Below are positions 1-5,482 of a DNA stretch of 12,200 nt, piece by piece. Location: the NCBI GenBank assembly GCA_964510785.1, contig CAZECM010000092.1:1-12200 (forward strand), in the 5' to 3' direction. This stretch comes from JAAYZM01 sp964510785 (GTDB lineage: Bacteria > Actinomycetota > Actinomycetes > Actinomycetales > Cellulomonadaceae). Made by a program: the position numbers and the translations under genes. The stretch's first letter is position 1. Every line of letters begins with the position of its first letter. The notes under the pieces are model-generated. The model searched no databases. It was not told the DNA's origin and saw nothing but the letters and a program-made list of their open reading frames with translations.

Positions 1-1620
1 CTTGCCGCTCGGGTCGTCCGGGTTGGGGCGCACGAGGTCGTCGATGTACGGGCGGTGCAGGTCCGTGACGGGCACGCCGAAGTCCGCCTCGAGCTCGGCG
101 ACCGAGCCGTAGACGTCGATGCGCGGGTAGGTGGGGTCGTCGCTCACCCACACGGGGATCGGTGTGCCCCAGTACCGGTTGCGCGAGATCGACCAGTCAC
201 GCGCGTTCTCGAGCCACTTGCCGAACTGGCCGTCCTTGATGTGCTCGGGGACCCAGGTGATGTCCTGGTTGAGCTCGACCATGCGGTCGCGGAACGCCGT
301 GACCCGCACGAACCAGCTCGACACGGCCTTGTAGATCAACGGGTTCCGGCAGCGCCAGCAGTGCGGGTAGGAGTGCTCGTACGTCTCGTGGCGCACCACG
401 ACGGGGCGGCGCTCGTGGCCGACGGCGGAGAGCGGGCCGGTGCCCGCCTTGAGGTCGGCGATGATCGGCTTGTTGGCGTCGAACACCTGCAGTCCCGCGT
501 AGTCGGGGACCTCGGTGGTGAACTTCCCGCCGTCGTCCACGGGCACGACGGGCGTGATGCCCGCGGCGTCGCACACGGCCATGTCGTCCTCGCCGAAGGC
601 CGGGGCGAGGTGGACGAGGCCCGTACCGTCCTCGGTCGAGACGAAGTCCGCCGCGAGGATCCGGAACGCGCCGTCGTGCCCCTCGAAGTACGGGAACATC
701 GGGGCGTAGGTACGGCCCGCGAGCTCGGCGCCCGTGAGGCGCTCGACGACGGCGGGCTCCTCGCCCAGCTCACGCGCGTACGCGGCCAGGCGCGAGCCGG
801 CGAGCAGGACGCGCTCCCCCGCGAGCTCGCCGTCGGCCGGTTCGACCACGACGTACTCGATCTCGGGCCCCACGGCGATCGCGAGGTTGGACGGCAGCGT
901 CCAGGGCGTCGTGGTCCAGACGAGCACGAGCTCACCGGTCTCGAGCCGCACCCCGACGGTCAGCGCCGGGTCCTGGCGGGAGGCGTAGACGTCGTCGTCC
1001 ATGCGCAGCTCGTGGTTGGACAACGGCGTCTCGTCGCGCCAGCAATAGGGCAGCACGCGGTAGCCCTCGTAGGCGAGCCCCTTGTCGTAGAGCTGCTTGA
1101 AGCCCCAGATCACGGATTCCATGAAAGACAGGTCGAGCGTCTTGTAGTCGTGGTCGAAGTCGACCCAGCGGGCCTGGCGTGTCACGTAGTCGCGCCACTC
1201 CTTCGTGTAGCGCAGCACGGACTCGCGGCACTCGGCGTTGAACGCCGCGATGCCCATCTCCTCGATCTGCGACTTGTCCGTGATGCCGAGCACGCGCTCC
1301 GCCTCGAGCTCGGCGGGCAGACCGTGGGTGTCCCAGCCGAAGCGGCGCTCCACGCGGTGGCCGCGCATCGTCTGGTAGCGCGGCACGACGTCCTTGACGT
1401 AGCCCGTCAGCAGGTGGCCGTAGTGGGGCAGGCCGTTGGCGAAGGGCGGTCCGTCGTAGAACACGAACTCGTTCGCGCCGTTCTCGCCCGCGTCGCGCTG
1501 GTCGATGGACGCCTGGAACGTCCCGTCGACGTCCCAGTGGGCGAGCACGTCGAGCTCGAGCCGGGGCAGGTCTGGCGAGGCGGGGACGGAGTCCTCACGG
1601 CGGTGCAGCGGGTAGGCCAT
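1..1620 (-). CDS. ileS: isoleucyl-tRNA synthetase, N-terminal half (partial at left edge)
   Basis: Class I aminoacyl-tRNA synthetase that charges tRNA-Ile in the cytoplasm. The minus-strand frame is open from the ATG at 1620 to the window edge, giving 540 residues of a protein that is usually about 1,050-1,100 aa in actinobacteria. The start MAYPLHRRED is followed by FVFYDGPPFANG and the HIGH-type signature HYGH at about residues 66-69, then the RRFGWDTHGLPAE segment typical of IleS. The visible part ends just before the expected DVLDCWFESG region, so the KMSKS loop lies outside. A ribosome-binding site AGGAG (complement of 1632-1636) lies about 11 bases before the ATG, and a T-box leader precedes it. 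Identification rests on motif recognition and is strong. Confidence 0.95.
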   Translation of the reverse strand, partial: MAYPLHRREDSVPASPDLPRLELDVLAHWDVDGTFQASIDQRDAGENGANEFVFYDGPPFANGLPHYGHLLTGYVKDVVPRYQTMRGHRVERRFGWDTHGLPAELEAERVLGITDKSQIEEMGIAAFNAECRESVLRYTKEWRDYVTRQARWVDFDHDYKTLDLSFMESVIWGFKQLYDKGLAYEGYRVLPYCWRDETPLSNHELRMDDDVYASRQDPALTVGVRLETGELVLVWTTTPWTLPSNLAIAVGPEIEYVVVEPADGELAGERVLLAGSRLAAYARELGEEPAVVERLTGAELAGRTYAPMFPYFEGHDGAFRILAADFVSTEDGTGLVHLAPAFGEDDMAVCDAAGITPVVPVDDGGKFTTEVPDYAGLQVFDANKPIIADLKAGTGPLSAVGHERRPVVVRHETYEHSYPHCWRCRNPLIYKAVSSWFVRVTAFRDRMVELNQDITWVPEHIKDGQFGKWLENARDWSISRNRYWGTPIPVWVSDDPTYPRIDVYGSVAELEADFGVPVTDLHRPYIDDLVRPNPDDPSGK

Positions 1621-1857
1621 CGGGACGAGCTCTCCTGCGGTGGGCGCCCTCGCGGGTGCTGTCGGCACGGGGACGACGCGCCCCTTCGGGGAACACCGCG
1701 GTACCACCCCGCTTGCCGTTGCTCGCTCGCGCGCGCCTCGACCGCTTCGTTGGCTGTGACGGGCCTACCCGTCCGGTTCTAGTGAGGCGCCCGTCCCGAG
1801 GGTCGTGCGCCCGTTCTTCCGGAGGCTCGCCGGTGATGGCCGGGTCAAAGCCTGTGC
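1621..1857 (-). promoter_or_regulatory. T-box leader of ileS, isoleucine (AUC) specifier
   Basis: The RNA upstream of ileS carries the T-box consensus GGGTGGTACCGCGG (complement of 1696-1709), which binds the acceptor end of uncharged tRNA. Upstream lies a short Stem I with CCGGCCATCACCGG, whose ATC specifier is at 1835-1837, followed by the GGAAGAAC segment typical of short actinobacterial ileS Stem I. GCGG and CCGC flank the T-box bulge as the antiterminator/antisequestrator helix. No U-run terminator follows. Instead GCGGTG (complement of 1694-1699) can pair with CACCGC (complement of 1637-1642), directly 5' of the AGGAG. This fits translational control in which uncharged tRNA-Ile frees the ribosome site. 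The consensus elements are seen; the mechanism is inferred from known actinobacterial ileS T-boxes. Confidence 0.87.
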
Positions 1858-1862
1858 GAAGG

Positions 1863-1868
1863 ATTCTA
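1863..1868 (-). promoter_or_regulatory. probable -10 element of the ileS promoter
   Basis: The minus strand reads TAGAAT here, a good -10 hexamer, about seven bases before the inferred 5' end of the T-box RNA. A transcript starting near 1856 would begin just upstream of the short Stem I, as expected for an actinobacterial ileS leader. No convincing -35 is visible at 16-18 bases spacing. Confidence 0.45.
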
Positions 1869-1899
1869 CCCACCCGTCCAGACAATTCCGCGGGAGCAC

Positions 1900-1930
1900 T
1901 TGACATTGACGCGGCGTCAATGTTTAGCGT
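1900..1930 (+). promoter_or_regulatory. MerR-type promoter and operator of the tipA-like gene
   Basis: A perfect -35 TTGACA (1900-1905) and a -10 TAGCGT (1925-1930) are separated by 19 bases, the overlong spacing typical of MerR-regulated promoters. The spacer holds an inverted repeat at 1903-1923 with perfect 10-base arms (ACATTGACGC and GCGTCAATGT) around one central G. MerR-family activators bind such dyads and twist the DNA to realign the two hexamers. The site lies 58 bases upstream of the merR start, so autoregulation is likely. The same dyad is also just upstream of the ileS promoter region on the other strand, so a side effect on ileS is possible but unsupported. Confidence 0.85.
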
Positions 1931-1988
1931 GGTCCGAGTCAGAAGTTCGGGAGGTCGCCACCAGGCCTCGACGCGGGAAGGAGGGACG

Positions 1989-2744
1989 ATGGACCTGTCG
2001 ATCCAGGAGGTCGCCAAGGTCGCCGGCGTGACGAGCCGCACCTTGCGGCACTACGACGACGTCGGGCTCCTCGCCCCCTCGCGCATCGGAGCCAACGGCT
2101 ATCGGTTCTACGACGACGACGGCCTCGTGCGACTGCAGCGCATCCTGCTGCTGCGCGAGCTGGGGCTCGGACTCGACGAGATCGCTGCCGTGCTCGACCG
2201 GGAGACGGACGAGGTCATCGCCCTGCGCGCGCACCTCGACTGGCTCTCCGCCGAGCGCGAGCGGCTCGACCGGCAGCATGCGGCAGTCACCCGGACGATC
2301 AACTCGTTGGAAGGAGGTGGCGGGATCGTGGCGAAGGACATGTTCGACGGTTTCGACCACACGCAGTACAAGGACGAAGTCACGCAGCGCTGGGGCAAGG
2401 ACACCTACGAAGCGTCCAACGCGTGGTGGACCTCGCTCAGCGACGAGGAACGGCGGGCGAGGCAGGCCGAGACCAAGGAGCTCTCGGACGCCTGGGCCGC
2501 GGCGGCGACGTCGGGGATCGCCCCCGACTCGGAAGAGGCGCAAGCCCTCGCGCAGCGGCACGTCGACTGGCTCTCGAGCATCCCCGGTACGCCGGGCCAC
2601 GGCTCGGGCAAGGTCGACACCGGCTACCTGCTCGGCCTGGCCGACATGTACGTCGCGGACCCGCGGTTCGCCGAGGCGTACAACGGCGCCGTCGGCGCGA
2701 CCTGGGTGCGGGACGCGATCCGAGTGTGGGTCGATCGGCACTAG
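1989..2744 (+). CDS. TipA-like MerR family transcriptional activator
   Basis: A 251-aa regulator of the TipAL type. Residues 4-24 form the MerR winged helix (QEVAKVAGVTSRTLRHYDDVGLL), residues 37-75 the wing and second helix-turn-helix (GYRFYDD, LQRILLLRELG), residues 76-108 a coiled coil, and about 115-251 a TipAS-type ligand-binding domain (WWTSLSDEER, LGLADMYVADPRFAEAYN). The start is the ATG at 1989, with AAGGAGGG just upstream; the open frame extends further 5', but that part contains the promoter. Length and layout match TipAL (253 aa). A strong internal ribosome site is described separately. The protein has no cysteine, although TipAL of Streptomyces uses one to bind thiopeptides covalently, so any ligand is presumably held non-covalently. 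The ligand is unknown. The gene is likely to autoregulate through the upstream dyad. Confidence 0.93.
   Translation: MDLSIQEVAKVAGVTSRTLRHYDDVGLLAPSRIGANGYRFYDDDGLVRLQRILLLRELGLGLDEIAAVLDRETDEVIALRAHLDWLSAERERLDRQHAAVTRTINSLEGGGGIVAKDMFDGFDHTQYKDEVTQRWGKDTYEASNAWWTSLSDEERRARQAETKELSDAWAAAATSGIAPDSEEAQALAQRHVDWLSSIPGTPGHGSGKVDTGYLLGLADMYVADPRFAEAYNGAVGATWVRDAIRVWVDRH
2311..2744 (+). promoter_or_regulatory. internal ribosome-binding site and in-frame start (2328) for a TipAS-like short form
   Basis: Inside the regulator gene, AAGGAGGT at 2311-2318 is a near-perfect Shine-Dalgarno sequence. It is followed nine bases later by an in-frame GTG at 2328 and then an ATG at 2340. Initiation at 2328 would give a 138-aa protein made only of the ligand-binding domain. 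In Streptomyces lividans tipA, a separate 144-aa TipAS is made from an internal in-frame start and sequesters the ligand. The position here, at the domain boundary near residue 114, is equivalent. The site is seen in the sequence; production of the short form is inference. Confidence 0.65.
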
Positions 2745-2778
2745 CCGTGCCACCCCACCCGCCCTCGAAGGCGGCCAC

Positions 2779-2824
2779 ACGTGAAGGGTTGCGACCGAGT
2801 GCCGGCGGTCGCAACCCTTCACGT
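2779..2824. terminator. long perfect hairpin between convergent genes, probable bidirectional terminator
   Basis: Left arm 2779-2797 (ACGTGAAGGGTTGCGACCG) and right arm 2806-2824 are perfect 19-base complements with an 8-base loop. It lies between the stop of the tipA-like gene and the stop of the convergent flavin reductase, so it can serve both. There is no long T-tract on either side, as is common for actinobacterial terminators. Confidence 0.8.
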
Positions 2825-2860
2825 CTCCCTTGGCGTGGGGCGCCGCGAGAGGTAGTCGGT

Positions 2861-3490
2861 TCAGATCTGGTAGTCGCCGCCCAGCGCGTGGTACCGGCGG
2901 TCGTGGTAGATCAGCGGTGTGCCCGCCCGTGAGGAGTCCGACTCGACGGCGTGCACCGTGACCAGGTAGCTCTCGCCCACGGGCACCCGTTGCGCCACGA
3001 CGCCGCGCACCCAGGTGAGTGCGCCGTCGAGCACGGGCTCTCCTGTCGCGAGCTGGTGGAAGCCGACCCCGTCGAAGCGGTCGACCCCGCTCGTCGCGAA
3101 ACGTTGCGAGGCGGCGACCTGCTCGAAACCGAGGAAGTTCACCACGACCGTGGGCGCGTGGCTCAGCGCGGGCCACGAGGATGACGTCGCGAGCACGGAG
3201 AACGCGAGGATCGGCGGGCTCGCCGAGACGGAGATGACGCTCGTCGCCGTGAAGCCGACGAGCGCCCGCTGCACCGGATCCACGAATGTCACCACGGCGA
3301 CGCCCGCAGGGTGGCGGCGGAACACCGCCTTGTACTCCTCGGCCGTGAGCCGTAGAGCGTCGGCCCCCGCGCGCGCCCCCGGCCCGGACAAGGGCTCGGC
3401 GGAACCAATCGACCTGGAACCGGGCTCGCCGGCCACAGATCCGGTCGCCAGCCTGGTACGCAGTGGCGATGCGAGCTCTCGGGCGCTCAC
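2861..3490 (-). CDS. flavin reductase domain protein (HpaC/DIM6-NTAB type)
   Basis: A 209-aa cytoplasmic protein. From about residue 49 it matches the flavin reductase-like split-barrel fold, with the segments FRRHPAGVAVVT (57-68), GFTATSVISVSASPPILAFS (79-98) and the C-terminal YHDRRYH (195-201). Such proteins use NAD(P)H to reduce FMN or FAD for a partner monooxygenase. The first 48 residues are a Ser/Gly/Ala-rich extension not needed for the fold, so the true start may be later. The assigned GTG at 3490 overlaps the upstream stop as GTGA, implying translational coupling. With the FMN reductase upstream it forms a two-gene unit. The partner oxygenase is not in the window. Confidence 0.85.
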   Translation of the reverse strand: MSARELASPLRTRLATGSVAGEPGSRSIGSAEPLSGPGARAGADALRLTAEEYKAVFRRHPAGVAVVTFVDPVQRALVGFTATSVISVSASPPILAFSVLATSSSWPALSHAPTVVVNFLGFEQVAASQRFATSGVDRFDGVGFHQLATGEPVLDGALTWVRGVVAQRVPVGESYLVTVHAVESDSSRAGTPLIYHDRRYHALGGDYQI

Positions 3491-4071
3491 CGGGCACTCC
3501 CCGCTCCGGTTGACGCGAGCGCGACCTCAGCACCCTGGCGCACGGCTGAGGCGAGGACGATCGCGTGGCCGGTGAACCAGCCGTCGAGTGCCTCGTCGAT
3601 CGCGGCGAGCTGCGGCTCGAGGAGCGCGATGGCCGCCGTGGGGACCGCGGCCCCGAGCTCGAGCAGGACGGGTCGCAGGTGGACCTCGCCCGCGGCGGAG
3701 TGCGCCGGGCTCGCCGAGACGACGAGGGGCACCGCGACGACGCCGCTCAGCGCCCCACCGCCGTAGAGGTCGAGGAAGGACTTCAGGAGCCCCGTGTAGC
3801 TCCCCTTGTAGACGGGCGTCGCGATGACGACGACATCTGCCGCCACCACTCTCGCCAACGCCTCGTCCGCCGCGGCGTGCTCGCGTGCGAGCAGCTCACC
3901 CGCGAGGTCTGCGAGCTCGACCACGCCGGGCGATCCCGCACCGATCAGCTCCGCGACACGCTCGCCGACCCGCGTTCCCGCCGTCGCCGTGCGCGAGCCG
4001 GGTCGGGGGTTCCCCACGACGACGACGACGCTGCGCTCGGACCGAATGCTGCCATTGCTTGTACTACTCAT
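3487..4071 (-). CDS. NAD(P)H-dependent FMN reductase (SsuE/MsuE type)
   Basis: A 194-aa flavodoxin-fold reductase. It shows the FMN phosphate-binding loop GNPRPGSRT at residues 20-28 and the family signature ATPVYKGSYTGLLKSFLDLY at 84-103, close to the SsuE/MsuE pattern. Relatives supply FMNH2 to two-component monooxygenases that release sulfite from alkanesulfonates, so a role in sulfur scavenging is plausible but inferred. The ATG at 4071 is chosen because an AAGGGAGA ribosome site lies about ten bases upstream and the flavodoxin strand begins at residue 14. The frame stays open 94 codons further 5' without family similarity. The stop overlaps the next gene's GTG. Confidence 0.88.
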   Translation of the reverse strand: MSSTSNGSIRSERSVVVVVGNPRPGSRTATAGTRVGERVAELIGAGSPGVVELADLAGELLAREHAAADEALARVVAADVVVIATPVYKGSYTGLLKSFLDLYGGGALSGVVAVPLVVSASPAHSAAGEVHLRPVLLELGAAVPTAAIALLEPQLAAIDEALDGWFTGHAIVLASAVRQGAEVALASTGAGSAR

Positions 4072-4306
4072 GCTCGTGGTTCTCCCTTGAGGATCTGTGT
4101 CGAACGGGCGGGGAGGGCCGTCAGTCGGCCGTCGACCCGCGTCGGAACTGCTCCGTACAGCCAGTCGGCTGAGAGATCGGGATGCCTCGCCCGAGTCGCG
4201 CCGTGCGGTGCTCAGCCGCCAGCACTGGAACGAGGACGGCGGTGGTCCGCCCGCGAAGCTGCTCGCCGTGCACGGCCGCCGTGGTGGCAGCACGAGCCGC
4301 GAGCCG
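4072..4306 (-). promoter_or_regulatory. 235-bp untranslated leader before the FMN reductase, possible attenuator
   Basis: No credible gene is seen here. The stretch is GC-rich and contains several small self-complementary elements: the palindrome GCCGTGCACGGC at 4265-4276, GGCGG-ACCA-CCGCC at about 4239-4252, and CAGCC-GACT-GGCTG near 4159-4172, all readable on the minus strand. It lies between the cysteine-rich short ORF and the reductase start and ends with the AAGGGAGA ribosome site. I do not recognise a known riboswitch class. Confidence 0.3.
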
Positions 4307-4390
4307 TCAACAGGGTCGACAGGTGCCGAGCCTGCACAGCACGGCAGGGGCACGGCGGTGCGCCATCCTGCCGGTGCGGTCCTCGGTCAT
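4307..4390 (-). CDS. candidate cysteine-rich leader peptide (27 aa) upstream of the FMN reductase
   Basis: A short ORF, ATG at 4390 and TGA at 4307-4309, encodes a peptide ending VLCRLGTCRPC, with three cysteines in the last nine residues and none before. Actinobacteria often place short Cys-rich leader ORFs before sulfur-assimilation operons, where ribosome stalling at Cys codons reports cysteine shortage. This ORF lies 235 bases before an SsuE/MsuE-type reductase on the same strand, which fits. No clear ribosome site precedes the first ATG; a second in-frame ATG is at 4366. The region after the stop can form several GC-rich hairpins, including the 12-base palindrome at 4265-4276, but no U-run. 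Function is inference. Confidence 0.42.
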   Translation of the reverse strand: MTEDRTGRMAHRRAPAVLCRLGTCRPC

Positions 4391-4439
4391 GAAAGGAAGA
4401 CTCGCACCTGCTGCCGGGGATCGCCCACAGTGCGTCCAG

Positions 4440-4460
4440 ATGGCGGGACCGGACCGCCAT
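4440..4460. repeat. inverted repeat in the hutG/reductase divergent region, possible operator
   Basis: ATGGCGG (4440-4446) and CCGCCAT (4454-4460) form perfect 7-base arms around a 7-base centre. It sits about 50 bases before the hutG -10 and about 50 bases before the short Cys-rich ORF on the other strand, so a regulator could bind there. In GC-rich DNA such a repeat may also arise by chance. Confidence 0.3.
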
Positions 4461-4510
4461 GTTGCGAGCAACGGCGCCGGCGCTCCGGGCACCGGGGGCG
4501 AACGACCGTC

Positions 4511-4523
4511 TAGCGTGGGGCCG
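4511..4523 (+). promoter_or_regulatory. probable -10 of a leaderless hutG transcript
   Basis: TAGCGT at 4511-4516 matches TANNNT and is followed after six bases by the GTG start codon at 4523, the geometry of leaderless actinobacterial genes in which transcription starts at the initiation codon. No canonical Shine-Dalgarno is evident, and no good -35 is visible. Confidence 0.45.
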
Positions 4524-5482
4524 TGACGTCCCATGACCCGCTCTGGCCGCGCGCTGGTGGGTGGCCGCCGCTCGACCGGCTCCCGCCTGACGCGCCCGTG
4601 GACCTGGCTCTGCTCGGTGTCCCCGCCTGGCGCACCTCACTGTCCCCGACGGGCGCGCACGCGACGCCGGGCACGGTCCGCGACGCACTCACGCGCTACA
4701 GCCCCGCGCTCATGCCGGGCACGGCGCGAAGCACCGGAGACTCGCTCGTGCCCGACGGCGGTCATCGGGCACCGCGCGACCTGAGCGAGCTCACGTGTGT
4801 CGACCTCGGTGACATCGCCGAGCCGGACGGACCCGACGGCGAGGCCCGGACGAGCGCGCGCGTGGCGGCGGCCCTCTCCCGGGTCCGCAAGCTCGTCGCG
4901 GTGGGCGGCGACAACTCCATAACGGTGGCCGTCGCGCGCGGCGCGTGGGGCGAGGACCTGTCCCGCGCGGGCCTCGTCACCCTCGACGCCCACTTCGACC
5001 TGCGGGACGGGATCTCCAACGGCTCGCCCGTGCGGCGGCTGCTCGAGGCCGGCCTCGACGGGCGGCGCGTGGTCCAGATCGGCATCGCGGACTTCGCCAA
5101 CTCGGTCGACTACGCACGCCGGGCCGCCGATCACGGCATCACGGTGATCCACCGCGACGAGCTGCACCACCGGCCGATCCACGACGTCATGGCCGAGGCC
5201 CTCGAGATCGCCGGCGCGGGAGGTGGCCCGATCCACGTGGACCTCGACGTGGACGTGTGCGACCGCGCCGTCGCGCCGGGCTGCCCCGCGTCGGTACCCG
5301 GCGGGATCACCGCGTGGGAGCTGCGCACCGCCGCACGACTCGCGGGCGCGGACCCGCGCGTGCGCTCCGTCGACATCACCGAGGTCGACGCGCTCGCCGA
5401 CTCCCCGGACGGCCGCACCGTCCTCCTCGCCGCCCTCTGCGTCCTGGAAGTCGCCGCCGGCCTGGCCACCTCCCCCGCCTAG
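4523..5482 (+). CDS. hutG: arginase/agmatinase-family hydrolase, probable formimidoylglutamase (HutG)
   Basis: A 319-aa ureohydrolase-fold enzyme. In the histidine pathway HutG hydrolyses N-formimidoyl-L-glutamate to glutamate and formamide. Metal-binding motifs are visible in order: GGDNS (128-132), DAHFD (155-159) and DVDVCD (242-247). The first replaces the usual GGDHS histidine with asparagine. GCPASVPGG (253-261), near the active site, is also present. Assignment to HutG rather than agmatinase rests on the adjacent hutI and hutU genes. The start is a GTG at 4523; a TAGCGT -10 six bases before it suggests leaderless translation. The stop overlaps the convergent hutI stop in a single CTAG. 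Confidence 0.87.
   Translation: MTSHDPLWPRAGGWPPLDRLPPDAPVDLALLGVPAWRTSLSPTGAHATPGTVRDALTRYSPALMPGTARSTGDSLVPDGGHRAPRDLSELTCVDLGDIAEPDGPDGEARTSARVAAALSRVRKLVAVGGDNSITVAVARGAWGEDLSRAGLVTLDAHFDLRDGISNGSPVRRLLEAGLDGRRVVQIGIADFANSVDYARRAADHGITVIHRDELHHRPIHDVMAEALEIAGAGGGPIHVDLDVDVCDRAVAPGCPASVPGGITAWELRTAARLAGADPRVRSVDITEVDALADSPDGRTVLLAALCVLEVAAGLATSPA

Noticed and set aside
55..1782. Long plus-strand open frame of 575 codons
   Set aside because: It is opposite ileS and its T-box; the minus strand has clear IleS motifs, and the plus frame is an antisense shadow typical of high-GC DNA.
1656..1988. N-terminal extension of the MerR gene
   Set aside because: The extension would span the T-box, the ileS promoter and the MerR operator. 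The ATG at 1989 has a good ribosome site and begins the MerR fold directly.
2278..2784. Arginine-rich plus-strand frame overlapping the MerR gene
   Set aside because: It is a shifted frame of the MerR coding region with biased composition and no separate evidence.
4166..4180. CTGAGAGATC resembling part of a TPP riboswitch, and the leader as a SAM-type riboswitch
   Set aside because: The other conserved TPP elements are missing, and no SAM-I/IV core pattern is present on either strand.
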